Source: Candidatus Cloacimonadota bacterium
GTDB taxonomy: Bacteria; Cloacimonadota; Cloacimonadia; Cloacimonadales; JAIOQZ01
DNA length: 64,000 bases
Assembly (NCBI GenBank): GCA_021108395.1
Contig: JAIOQZ010000058.1
Coordinates: forward strand, 41,549 to 105,548
Direction: 5' to 3'
The position numbers and the translations under genes were made by a program. Shown here one piece after another: positions 17,914-26,760 of this stretch; positions within the stretch are counted from its first letter, which is position 1, and every line of letters starts with the position of its first letter. Below the pieces are notes generated by a model that saw only the letters and a list, made by a program, of their open reading frames with translations, ran no database searches and was not told the DNA's origin.

Positions 17914-19041
17914 TCAGGGGATTTGCGGAACAGTTGTTTGAAACAGCGCCGAGACGGGCGCCAGTTCGGCATCGAGTTCGGGAATGCGGGCGAGAAACTG
18001 CTGCAAATAGCGCAGTTTGCCGGACGGAATGCAATGCGTGATGACTATTGCCCTGCCTTGCCGAGACAGCAGCGTCTTCAGCGTTTGCATGTGCTTATCG
18101 AGTGTGGCGTCATCCCAAGTGGGGTCGTCGAGAAATATATCGCGGGACAGCGAGCGCATCCCGCGCTCGATGGCCATTTGGTGCGCCACAGACGAAGCGA
18201 TGGTGCGCGAGTCGATGAAGTACAGTCCGGCATCGTCCAGCTCGGTCAGCGCTGCGTCCATGACGTTGCGGTCGGTGGTGGCCAGGCTGCCCATGTGGTT
18301 GTTCGCGCCCATTGCCAATGGCAGCTCGGCGATGTAGCGCCGCACTCTGGCGCGGATTTCGCGTGACGGCAGATCGACGTATATCGCGCCCGGGCCAGGG
18401 TTGTTGCGCGGATAGCTGATAGGCTCCATCGGCATGTGGATCAAGAGTTCATGTCCGCCGGCGGCGGCTTTGTCCATTGCCTCACGGCTGTATGGCTGAC
18501 CGGGGATGATGGCGAAGCAGACGGCGGGATCGGTGTCTTGGCAAAACGAATCGAGCACGGCGCCGCCGAAGGAGCCGAAGTCGTCAACCACCACAGCGAG
18601 CAGCGGCCTGGCGCTTGCATAGCGACCACGAGTGTCGAGCTGTAGCGCCACTTCCCACGCGCCACCGGTGATGGGATCGAGCGCCAAAAGGCGATGCTGG
18701 CGGCCGCTGTCGGTGCCGTCGCCCACTTCGCCGCCGGCTTGCTGCACCATGCGGGTGATGCAGGCGCTGGCAAAGGGCAGCTCGAACCTGGCCGGATCGA
18801 GAACATAGGTGAACACGGTGCGGCCGTCGCACTCGGTGGTATCACGCAACGCGAGGGGAACCAGGAGGTCGTCGGCGGCCTGGTGCAGCGCGGCCAGCGC
18901 CCGTGACGGCTCGGCTGCTGCCCGTGCGCGTCTGTGCGACAGCCCCCACCAGGTGAGGCTTGCGGCCAGCGCCAGAATCGAAACCGCCAGGACGACATCG
19001 ACAAGTCGCAAACGACGGCGCAACAAGCGGTGTTTTTTCAT
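17914..19041 (-). CDS. YibQ-type divergent polysaccharide deacetylase, membrane-anchored
   Basis: The ATG at 19041, preceded by GGGAGAGTGT, gives 375 residues. A basic N-terminus and one membrane segment (VDVVLAVSILALAASLTWW) come first. The C-terminal 230 residues match the divergent polysaccharide deacetylase family of E. coli YibQ: LLAVVVDDFGS, HELLIHMPMEP, GANNHMGSLATT and LYFIDSRTIASSVA. These proteins have an NodB-like fold and are presumed to act on an envelope glycan; the substrate is not known. It is the first gene of the operon that continues with uppP, holA and era. Confidence 0.88.
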   Translation of the reverse strand: MKKHRLLRRRLRLVDVVLAVSILALAASLTWWGLSHRRARAAAEPSRALAALHQAADDLLVPLALRDTTECDGRTVFTYVLDPARFELPFASACITRMVQQAGGEVGDGTDSGRQHRLLALDPITGGAWEVALQLDTRGRYASARPLLAVVVDDFGSFGGAVLDSFCQDTDPAVCFAIIPGQPYSREAMDKAAAGGHELLIHMPMEPISYPRNNPGPGAIYVDLPSREIRARVRRYIAELPLAMGANNHMGSLATTDRNVMDAALTELDDAGLYFIDSRTIASSVAHQMAIERGMRSLSRDIFLDDPTWDDATLDKHMQTLKTLLSRQGRAIVITHCIPSGKLRYLQQFLARIPELDAELAPVSALFQTTVPQIP

Positions 19042-19175
19042 ACACTCTCCCTCAGCGAAAAAACGGCTGCAAGCCGATTCCGTCAAGCTTTTTGCGCACT
19101 ATACTTGACAGAATCGAGGCTGCTGGGCTAAGACTGCGTCGTAATCCTCGGTGGAAATATCAGAAAATTTTTTGT

Positions 19176-19205
19176 TTGACAATATTTGGCAAAGTCATCT
19201 ATACT
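19176..19205 (+). promoter_or_regulatory. Strong sigma70-like promoter of the subtilisin gene
   Basis: TTGACA (19176-19181) and TATACT (19200-19205) are separated by 18 bases, inside AT-rich sequence 35 bases before the ATG. Confidence 0.75.
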
Positions 19206-19239
19206 GGTGTTATCAATAAACACATTGTTGGGAGAAAAA

Positions 19240-21396
19240 ATGAAAAAGCTACTGATGTCTTTATTCATAGGAGTAATCTTAACAGTTAATCTGTTGTCAG
19301 CAGTCTTCAGCCCGACACTAAAATGGGCAAGTCAGGAAATTACAAGGAATCGGGAAATTCCAATATCTATTTCGGATAATTATTCTGTGTTTTATCATCC
19401 CGACAGTAACGAAATAACTTATGGCGTAATTATTAAGCTTGATAATGTCGTTGATTTACACAAACTCAAAATCAATGAAGTAGAACTTCACACTATTTTA
19501 CCATCAGGTATTGTTACTGCCTGGGTTTCTGATGATGCTTTAGATGAATTACAACATATTGAAGAAATAATATATGTTGATCTTTCTGCGAAATCGCATG
19601 CAAGATTAGATGTCAGTAGAATTGAAATTGGAGCCGCTGATGTTCATATAGGAACTGGACTTGGCCAAGCGTACACAGGAACAGATGTAATTGTTGGCGT
19701 TATTGATACTGGTATAGATATTGATCATGCAGACTTCAAAAATGATGATGGAACAACACGGATACTGTATATTTGGGATCAGACTGTTAATGGCAATCCT
19801 CCACAAGGATACAGCTACGGAACCGAATGGACGGCTGCAGAAATAAATGACGGACAATGCACTCAAATTGACGATAATAATCATGGAACTCATGTGGCTG
19901 GAACAGCCGCTGGTAATGGAAATGCAGACAACCCTTTCGGTGATTATACAGGAATTGCTCCTGAATCAAATATCATTTTCGTTAAGGGTATGCAGAATGT
20001 GATTGATGGAACTAATTACATTTTTACACAAGCGCAAGCCCTCGGTAAGCCTGCTGTGATCAATATGAGTTTCGGAGAACATGATGGTCCACATGATGGG
20101 ACTTCTTTATATGAACAGGGGATTACCGGATTAACAGGGAATGGAAAAATAATAGTTGCAGCCGCCGGAAATGAAGCTGACAAGATAATGCATTTAAGCT
20201 ATACCGTTGACTATGATGGAGGCGCTTCTCTGTTCTTTCCTAATCCTGAGCAGGAAATAATTGGCTTTGACATTTGGTATTCTTCTGAGTATCAAATGGA
20301 TGTAGCTGTTGATCAAATTGATGACAATCTGGATATCATTGAGTCTTCTGATTGGATCCTGTTTGGCAATCAATATGACGATACATTTGCTTCCGGGCAA
20401 ACTGTTCAAATTGATGCAACTGAAATATCCAATCCAAATAATGGAGACAGACATATCGAAATTATGATACAAGGTGCAGGATTAGATACCTATTACTGGG
20501 GATTATATTTCAGTTCACATACATCAGGCGAAACTGCAATATTTGATTGTTGGTCGGTGGTTGATGGTTCGGGGGATTTTATCGAAGCTCAAGGATATAT
20601 TGCAGGTGATAACTTAAAAACTGTGGGAGCGCCCGCTACGGCAAACAATGTTATTGCGGTTGGAGCATATAACACAAAGAATGTTTGGATTGACGTAAAC
20701 GGACAAACACATACTGAAAGCTTCACAGTTGGTGAGAGAGCAAATTTTTCAAGTATCGGACCTACTCGCGACGGTCGCATTGTTCCTCAAATCTGTGCTC
20801 CAGGTAATCTAATTGCTGCTGCCTTAACCGAGGATATACCACCCGGTGACTCAAGAGTTATACAGGGTGGATATTATCATGTTTTAGAAGGAACGAGTAT
20901 GGCAACACCTCATATCACAGGTGTTGTTGCCTTAATGATGCAAGCTGATCCGACAATGGGTTTTGACGAAATAATGGCAACTTTGATTTTAACAGCAAGA
21001 CAAGATGAGTATACTGCTTCAAATGGTGATTTGCCAAATAGTTATTGGGGTGCAGGTAAAATAAATGCTTACGGGTCAGTATTACTCACAAATGTTGATG
21101 ATGACTTAATGGAATTACCTAACGCTTTTCTTCATCAAAATTATCCTAACCCGTTCAATCCTGAAACTGAAATATCATTCAGCATTCAAACTGCACAACA
21201 TGTTGAGTTAAAAATATTCAACATAAAAGGACAAAGAGTAAAAACACTTCTAAACTCATCGTTCGCACAAGGAGATCATTCGGTAAAATGGTTTGGTGAT
21301 AATGAATCAGGTGAGCCGGTTAGCTCTGGCATTTACTTTTACCGACTGAGAACAGATAATAATTGTTCAACAAAGAAGTGTCTGTTGTTAAAGTAG
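19240..21396 (+). CDS. Subtilisin-family (S8) secreted protease with C-terminal sorting domain
   Basis: The ATG at 19240 follows GGGAGAAAAA and starts a signal peptide (MKKLLMSLFIGVILTVNLLS). The 718-residue protein carries the S8 catalytic triad: Asp in VGVIDTGIDIDHADF, His in NNHGTHVAGTAAGNG and Ser in EGTSMATPHITG. About 130 residues are inserted between His and Ser. The last 85 residues are a type IX-style sorting domain (LHQNYPNPFNPETEISFS, PVSSGIYFYRL, KKCLLLK). The whole gene, sorting domain included, is AT-rich with A/T-ending codons, unlike both neighbours. That suggests acquisition from a low-GC relative. It has its own promoter. The sorting domain shares no DNA-level identity with the 33-44 kb array. 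Confidence 0.93.
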   Translation: MKKLLMSLFIGVILTVNLLSAVFSPTLKWASQEITRNREIPISISDNYSVFYHPDSNEITYGVIIKLDNVVDLHKLKINEVELHTILPSGIVTAWVSDDALDELQHIEEIIYVDLSAKSHARLDVSRIEIGAADVHIGTGLGQAYTGTDVIVGVIDTGIDIDHADFKNDDGTTRILYIWDQTVNGNPPQGYSYGTEWTAAEINDGQCTQIDDNNHGTHVAGTAAGNGNADNPFGDYTGIAPESNIIFVKGMQNVIDGTNYIFTQAQALGKPAVINMSFGEHDGPHDGTSLYEQGITGLTGNGKIIVAAAGNEADKIMHLSYTVDYDGGASLFFPNPEQEIIGFDIWYSSEYQMDVAVDQIDDNLDIIESSDWILFGNQYDDTFASGQTVQIDATEISNPNNGDRHIEIMIQGAGLDTYYWGLYFSSHTSGETAIFDCWSVVDGSGDFIEAQGYIAGDNLKTVGAPATANNVIAVGAYNTKNVWIDVNGQTHTESFTVGERANFSSIGPTRDGRIVPQICAPGNLIAAALTEDIPPGDSRVIQGGYYHVLEGTSMATPHITGVVALMMQADPTMGFDEIMATLILTARQDEYTASNGDLPNSYWGAGKINAYGSVLLTNVDDDLMELPNAFLHQNYPNPFNPETEISFSIQTAQHVELKIFNIKGQRVKTLLNSSFAQGDHSVKWFGDNESGEPVSSGIYFYRLRTDNNCSTKKCLLLK

Positions 21397-21429
21397 AAAG
21401 AGAAACACACGAGCAACTACACCAGAGCT

Positions 21430-21590
21430 GAATACACAGGATTACCCCTGATGTTCTCGCCGTCTCACACAACGTTGCGACCACCCTCTTCGAGCCCTCG
21501 TTCACCAGAATACGCACACGCTGCCCATGTACTTCGCGGTATCGGGGTCGCGCCACACTATGCTTGACAACCGCAAGACCACCACGCAAC
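21430..21590 (-). pseudogene. Possible decayed sorting-domain tail
   Basis: Minus-strand translation of this GC-rich intergenic stretch contains VHGQRVRILVNEG (21495-21530) and, 20 residues later, SGVILC (near 21434-21450). The order and spacing resemble the sorting-domain core xxGQRVRTLVDE...SGVYxxRL. The Trp between them and the final Lys are not preserved, and there is no start. It could be the eroded end of a sorting-domain gene lost when the AT-rich subtilisin segment arrived. Chance similarity is not excluded. Confidence 0.35.
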
Positions 21591-21626
21591 GATGACTCAT
21601 AAAATATCAGTATTTCTGGAGCATTC

Positions 21627-23858
21627 ATGGGCAAAACAGGCAAAAGAAAGCTGCGCATTGCGCTGGCCGGCAACCCCAACGCCGGCAAAACAACCGTGTT
21701 CAACGCGCTCACCGGCGCTCGGCAGCGCGTGGGCAACTGGCCGGGCGTCACCGTAGAGCGCATCGAGGGGCAGGCGCGCTGGAACGACACAGACGTCGAG
21801 ATCATCGACCTGCCGGGCATCTATTCGTTCTCCGCCTGGTCGCAGGACGAGCGCATCGCCCGCAATTTCATCCTCGAACAAAAGCCCGACGTCGTCATCG
21901 ACATCGTTGACGCCTCCAATCTCGAACGCAACCTCTTCCTCACCACCCAGCTCATCGAGTTGCGCGTGCCGCTCGTCGTCGGGCTCAACATGATGGACGT
22001 GGTGCAGAAACGCAGGATGAAGCTCGAAGTGGAACACCTGGCCCAGCATCTCGACTGCCCGGTCATCCCCCTGGTAGCCACACGCGGCGAAGGCTTCGAC
22101 GAGCTGCGCGATGCCGTGCTGCGCCTGGCCGAAGCCAAAAGCGTGCCAACCACCAGCGTCCGCTACGACAGCATTGTCGAGGAAGCGCTGGCCGAAATGA
22201 TCCCGATTCTGACAGAGCTGGCGCAGTCCGAGGACGTTGACGTACGCTGGCTGGCCGTGAAGCTGCTCGAAAAAGACGAGACGGCTTGCCGACTGGCCGG
22301 AGACATCTGCGAAAAGCTGGTGAAACACCACACCCACCGCATCGAACGGCATGTGGGCGAGTCGATTGACCTCGTACTCATCGGCGGCCGTTACGGATTC
22401 ATCCACGGCCTCTCCCGCGATGTGCTCCACCGCGATTTCGACTTCCGCAAAACCGTCTCCGACGCCATTGACCAGATATTGCTCAACCGCGTGGTCGGCA
22501 TCCCCATTTTTCTCGCCGTGATGTATGGCGTGTTCTGGTTCACGCTCAAGGCCAGCGAGCCGTTCATCGTGTTGTTCGACAGGTTGTTCGATGTCATCAA
22601 TAATGGCGCAGCACACCTGCTGACGTCCATCGGCTCACCCGCGTGGCTCACCGAGCTAACCGCCGGCGGACTGGGCGGCGGGTTGCAGACAGTGGCCACG
22701 CTCACCCCACCCATCTTTTTCATCTTTCTGGCGCTGTCTGTGCTCGAAGACTCCGGCTATATGTCGCGCGCGGCGTTCATCGCCGACCGTTTCATGCGCT
22801 GGATAGGACTGCCCGGCAAGGCGTTCATCCCCATGCTCATCGGGTTTGGCTGCAACGTACCGGCCATCCTCGCCACGCGCACGCTGTCCAACCCGCGTGA
22901 CCGCGTGCTCACCATCCTCATCAACCCGCTGATGTCCTGCGGAGCGCGCATCCCCGTCTATATCCTCTTCCTCGGCGTGTTCTACCCCAAAACGGGCAGC
23001 CTGCTGATGTTCGGTCTGTACGTGCTGGGCATCGTGCTGGCGGTGCTGTCGGGACTGCTGTTCAAGCGCACGCTGCTACAGGGCGATGTCTCGACCTTCG
23101 TGATGGAGCTGCCGCCCTATCACATCCCCACCGCCAACGGCGTATTGCTGCACACCTGGCGACGCTTGAAGAGCTTCGTCCAGCGCGCCGGACTCATCAT
23201 CATCCTCATCATCATCATCTTTCAGGCGCTGCAGTTCATTGGCGACGCCGACTCCCCCGGCGACACCTTCCTCGCCCGCGCCGGTCAGTTCGCCACTCCG
23301 GTGTTCCGCCCGATGGGTATTCAGCCCGACAACTGGGAAGCGGTGGTGGGACTGCTCAGCGGCGTGTTTGCCAAGGAAGCCATCGTCGGCACGATGGGCA
23401 GCCTTTACCTCCAGGAAGCGCAGGGCAGCGACGAGCCTGAGCTATACCATTTCTGGGGCGGCATCAGGGGGGCGATGCTGTCGTTCGCGCACAGTGTGGG
23501 TGGGCTGTTTGGCGCCGATGTCGAGGACGAGCAGACCCGCAACGAACTGGCAAACGTGATGCGCCAGAAGTTCCCCGAACCCGCCGGAGTGATTGCCTAC
23601 CTGCTGTTCGTGCTCATCTACATGCCCTGCGTGGCGGTGATGGCGGTCATTTACAAAGAGCTGGGCATGCGCTGGATGCTGTTCTCGCTGGCGTGGCTCA
23701 CCGGCCTTGCCTGGTGGGTAGCCACGATGTTCTATCAGCTTGCCACGCTGCCGGCGCACCCGGGCACCTCGCTGGCATGGGCAGCCGGTCTGCTGGCAGT
23801 GGGCTGGGCAGTGTGGTGGGGAATGAAGGCGGCGGCGCGAAGCGGCAGGGTGAGCTAA
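21627..23858 (+). CDS. feoB: Ferrous iron transporter FeoB
   Basis: The 743-residue protein has an N-terminal GTPase domain with GNPNAGKTT (G1), VGNWPGVTVE (G2), DLPGIYS (G3) and LNMMD (G4), then a helical regulatory region. The membrane part has paired gate domains (GFGCNVPAILATRTL, FAKEAIVGTMGSL). FeoB imports Fe(II) under anoxic or reduced conditions, which fits an anaerobe. No feoA or feoC is adjacent. TGGAGC lies 7 bases before the ATG. It converges with lptG. Confidence 0.96.
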   Translation: MGKTGKRKLRIALAGNPNAGKTTVFNALTGARQRVGNWPGVTVERIEGQARWNDTDVEIIDLPGIYSFSAWSQDERIARNFILEQKPDVVIDIVDASNLERNLFLTTQLIELRVPLVVGLNMMDVVQKRRMKLEVEHLAQHLDCPVIPLVATRGEGFDELRDAVLRLAEAKSVPTTSVRYDSIVEEALAEMIPILTELAQSEDVDVRWLAVKLLEKDETACRLAGDICEKLVKHHTHRIERHVGESIDLVLIGGRYGFIHGLSRDVLHRDFDFRKTVSDAIDQILLNRVVGIPIFLAVMYGVFWFTLKASEPFIVLFDRLFDVINNGAAHLLTSIGSPAWLTELTAGGLGGGLQTVATLTPPIFFIFLALSVLEDSGYMSRAAFIADRFMRWIGLPGKAFIPMLIGFGCNVPAILATRTLSNPRDRVLTILINPLMSCGARIPVYILFLGVFYPKTGSLLMFGLYVLGIVLAVLSGLLFKRTLLQGDVSTFVMELPPYHIPTANGVLLHTWRRLKSFVQRAGLIIILIIIIFQALQFIGDADSPGDTFLARAGQFATPVFRPMGIQPDNWEAVVGLLSGVFAKEAIVGTMGSLYLQEAQGSDEPELYHFWGGIRGAMLSFAHSVGGLFGADVEDEQTRNELANVMRQKFPEPAGVIAYLLFVLIYMPCVAVMAVIYKELGMRWMLFSLAWLTGLAWWVATMFYQLATLPAHPGTSLAWAAGLLAVGWAVWWGMKAAARSGRVS

Positions 23859-23909
23859 AGAAACGGGCAGGCTGCATATGCCGCGCTCGTGCGTCATCAC
23901 CTCGCGCCG

Positions 23910-25013
23910 CTACACCTCTGCTTTGATGACGAATAGCACACCGGCCACGCCAAAGACCGCGTTGGGCAGCCAGGCGGCTGTGAGCGGCGACAGCACCCCA
24001 CTGTAGCCCAGGCTCTGGCTCACGCGCAACGCCGACAGATAGGCGAAGCAGATGACCAGTCCGATGAGAAACACCCAGCCGCGTCCTTTACTGCGGGTGG
24101 AAGCGCTGGCCAGCGGTACGCAGAAGAGAATGATGATGAAATTGGCGAAGGGGAAAGCAATCTTGAAAAAGAGGTCGGTCAATTCTTTGCGGTAGCTCTC
24201 GCCCACCGAACGTAACCTGCCGATGTATTCCTTCAGCTCGAAAAAGTTCATCGCCATCGGTTTCTTGGCCAGCTTGACGAAATCGATGGGCGTTGCCGTC
24301 AGTTCGGGCAGCGGGCAAGTGTCATAGCGCTGCGTGGAAAAGCTGCCGTCGTCGTTGAAGGTGCGCACAAAGCAATCACTGGCCACCCAGACGGGGTCGC
24401 CAGGCAGGGTGTCTCGCCAAGTGGCGTTTGCGGCGGTAATTTTCTTCTCGATATGACCGCTCTCGTGGTCGAACGTTGTGATGTCGATCGTCTTGATGTA
24501 GTTCTCGTAGCCGTGAAAAAAACCGATATGGTAGAGGTTGTTGTCAGCGCCGCGATAGTGTATGTTCGAGCGCATCATGATGTCCTCGACCTTCTGATTC
24601 TGGATGTGCTCTGTCCAGAGGTCGGCGCGCTTCGATTCGGCGATGGGCAGAACGATGTCGCCAAAGAGCAGGACGAACACCGCGAACAGCAACGCAAACC
24701 AGAACAGCGGCGTCACCATGCGCACAATGCTGATACCGGCGGCGCGGATGGCGATTGTCTCGTTGTATTTCGAGAGCGTGTTCATCATGAACAGTCCCGA
24801 AAGCAGCACCGCCACAGGCGAGGTGAGCACAAACAGATAGGGCAGCCGCATCAGAAAATAGCTCGCGATTATCTCGACCCCTGCCTCCTTGCGCAACAGC
24901 CGCGGCAAGCGGTCGAAGACATCGATAACGACGAAAATGACGGCGAAGCTGGCAATGATTACCAGAAAGGTGATGATGTACTGGCGCAGAATGTAGCGGT
25001 CGAGGATGCGCAT
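23910..25013 (-). CDS. LptF/LptG-family LPS export permease
   Basis: This is a 367-residue membrane protein with the YjgP/YjgQ layout. Three helices lie near the N-terminus (YIITFLVIIASFAVIFVVID, LFVLTSPVAVLLSGLFMMNT), with the motif TLSKYNETIAIRAAGIS. A periplasmic beta-jellyroll-like domain occupies about 130-260, and three more helices are at the C-terminus. It works with LptB and a second permease to extract lipopolysaccharide, supporting a Gram-negative envelope. No paired lptF is adjacent. The ATG at 25013 has no clear Shine-Dalgarno sequence; serC ends 49 bases upstream on the same strand, so the gene may depend on readthrough. Confidence 0.9.
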   Translation of the reverse strand: MRILDRYILRQYIITFLVIIASFAVIFVVIDVFDRLPRLLRKEAGVEIIASYFLMRLPYLFVLTSPVAVLLSGLFMMNTLSKYNETIAIRAAGISIVRMVTPLFWFALLFAVFVLLFGDIVLPIAESKRADLWTEHIQNQKVEDIMMRSNIHYRGADNNLYHIGFFHGYENYIKTIDITTFDHESGHIEKKITAANATWRDTLPGDPVWVASDCFVRTFNDDGSFSTQRYDTCPLPELTATPIDFVKLAKKPMAMNFFELKEYIGRLRSVGESYRKELTDLFFKIAFPFANFIIILFCVPLASASTRSKGRGWVFLIGLVICFAYLSALRVSQSLGYSGVLSPLTAAWLPNAVFGVAGVLFVIKAEV

Positions 25014-25061
25014 GAGAAAAAACGCGAGCCCGACCAGTGGCCGAGCTCACGGTTATAGTGG

Positions 25062-26144
25062 TCAGCCGTTCTGCTTTTTGAACTCGCGCATGAAGGTGGC
25101 GAGCTGTTCGCAGGCTTTCACCGGCAGGGAGTTGTAGATCGACGCACGGCATCCGCCAACGCTACGGTGGCCTTTGAGGCCATTCATGCCGCATCCCGTC
25201 GCCTCGGCGATAAATTTGGCTTCGAGCTCTTCAGTCGGCAGGCGAAAGGTGACGTTCATCAGTGAACGGTCGGCCACATCGGCGGTGCCGCTGTAGAAAT
25301 CGGTCGAGTCTATCATGTCGTAAATGAGACCTGCTTTGGCGCGGTTGCGCTCTTCGATCCAGTCCAACCCGCCGTTGTCCTGCAGCCACTTAAAGACCAG
25401 GCCCATGACGTAGATGGCAAAACTGGGCGGTGTGTTGAACATCGAGCCTTTATCGACGTGGGTGCGATAGTCGAGCATGGTGGGCAAGCCGTCTGGTATG
25501 CGGTCGAGCATATCCTGGCGGATGGCAACCATGACCACGCCGGCTGGGCCGATGTTTTTCTGGGCGCCGGCATATATGAGGGAGAACTTGTTGAAATCGA
25601 TGCGGTGACTGAAGATATCGGACGAGATATCGCAAAGCAGCGGGATGTCGCCAATCTCGGGAAATTGATGATATTGTGTGCCGCGAATGGTGTTGTTTGT
25701 GGTGATGTGCAGGTAGGCGGGGTTCGCCGAAAGCTTGAATTCCCTGGGGATATACCTGAACTCGCGATCTTCGGACGAAGCTGCCAGGTGCATCTTCTTG
25801 CCAATCTTTTTGGCTTCTTTGAGAGCCTTGGTGGCCCATGTGCCTGTGTTTATGTAGTTGGGTTCTTTGTTGTCCGGGCACAGGTTGAGGGGCATCATAA
25901 GGAATTGCAGGCTGGCGCCGCCCTGTAGGAACAGCACTTCATAATCGTCGCCCAGCTCCATCAGTTGCCGAGCGCGCAACATAGCGTCGTCAATGATGGT
26001 CTGGTAGTCCTTCGAGCGGTGGCTCATCTCCATGACAGAAAGACCCCTGCCCTTATAGTTGAACAGGTTGCTCTGAACCTCGCGCAACACGTCTTCCGGC
26101 AATACGGCAGGCCCAGCGGAGAAGTTGGCAATGCGTCCTTTCAT
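25062..26144 (-). CDS. serC: Phosphoserine aminotransferase
   Basis: The ATG at 26144 follows AGGAGGATTG; a longer reading to 26195 lacks a ribosome site. The 360-residue protein begins IANFSAGPAVLPEDVL and contains GRGLSVMEMSHRSKDY, the PLP-lysine strand SLIYAGAQKNIGPAG and NVTFRLPTEELEAKF. It catalyses 3-phosphohydroxypyruvate plus glutamate to phosphoserine in serine synthesis, and can also act in pyridoxal phosphate synthesis. No serA or serB is adjacent. Confidence 0.97.
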   Translation of the reverse strand: MKGRIANFSAGPAVLPEDVLREVQSNLFNYKGRGLSVMEMSHRSKDYQTIIDDAMLRARQLMELGDDYEVLFLQGGASLQFLMMPLNLCPDNKEPNYINTGTWATKALKEAKKIGKKMHLAASSEDREFRYIPREFKLSANPAYLHITTNNTIRGTQYHQFPEIGDIPLLCDISSDIFSHRIDFNKFSLIYAGAQKNIGPAGVVMVAIRQDMLDRIPDGLPTMLDYRTHVDKGSMFNTPPSFAIYVMGLVFKWLQDNGGLDWIEERNRAKAGLIYDMIDSTDFYSGTADVADRSLMNVTFRLPTEELEAKFIAEATGCGMNGLKGHRSVGGCRASIYNSLPVKACEQLATFMREFKKQNG

Positions 26145-26223
26145 CAATCCTCCTGAGTGTGTAATGTGTATATTTTTCTGTGTATTAGCAAGCATGTATC
26201 TCTACAGAATCACTTAAGTGCAA

Positions 26224-26251
26224 AAGATAGATAGCGTCACCAACAACGCAA
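26224..26251 (-). promoter_or_regulatory. Possible serC promoter
   Basis: On the minus strand TTGCGT (26246-26251) and TATCTT (26224-26229) are 16 bases apart. This would leave a leader of about 75 bases. Confidence 0.35.
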
Positions 26252-26279
26252 GGTATTTTTAGGATTTTATAGTGGTATC

Positions 26280-26756
26280 TCAGTGGATGAATCTATCGTC
26301 CGAACGTGTTTTGTCGGCCGCTGTCACCTTGCCTTCGAGCCAGCCGCGACGAACCTCGCCCGGGGCGCGAAATTCCGGCAGCCACGGCTTGATGTCCAGC
26401 AGGGGAGTGCCATCGAGCATATCTGCCCCGACAAAACGCAACGTGCCGTCCACCACCTCGAGAATCTGGACGACGGACAGCCCCAGCGGATTGGGGCGTG
26501 TGGGCGCTCGTGTGGCGAATATTCCACGCGGCCGGTCGTCGAGAAACGGCACCACGCTCAGGCGTTTATCGCGCACGAGATGAAACTCGTAGATGAGAAT
26601 TGCATGAGAAAAGCCGTCGAGATCGGCCAGGCCGGCGGCCCAGGCGGCATACACTTCGGCTGTACCGTGAATGTCGGCAGCGCCCGCCGGCTGGATGGGG
26701 ATGTTCGCCAGGCTGCGATGCGGCGTGTGCAGAATGCCGATGGGTTCAAGCAGCAT
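26280..26756 (-). CDS. trmO: TrmO-family tRNA methyltransferase
   Basis: This 158-residue protein belongs to the TrmO/YaeB family: LEPIGILHTPHRS at the start, GLADLDGFSHAILIYEFH, and the signature GIFATRAPTRPNPLGLSVV. E. coli TrmO methylates N6-threonylcarbamoyladenosine at position 37 of certain tRNAs, using S-adenosylmethionine. The protein is shorter than E. coli TrmO and matches the single-domain form. Its ATG lies four bases after the stop of the response regulator-phosphatase gene, so the two are co-transcribed. No functional link is evident. Confidence 0.92.
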   Translation of the reverse strand: MLLEPIGILHTPHRSLANIPIQPAGAADIHGTAEVYAAWAAGLADLDGFSHAILIYEFHLVRDKRLSVVPFLDDRPRGIFATRAPTRPNPLGLSVVQILEVVDGTLRFVGADMLDGTPLLDIKPWLPEFRAPGEVRRGWLEGKVTAADKTRSDDRFIH

Positions 26757-26760
26757 GGGC

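Noticed and set aside
21564..21569. TTGACA as a feoB promoter
   Set aside because: No acceptable -10 box lies 15-19 bases downstream.
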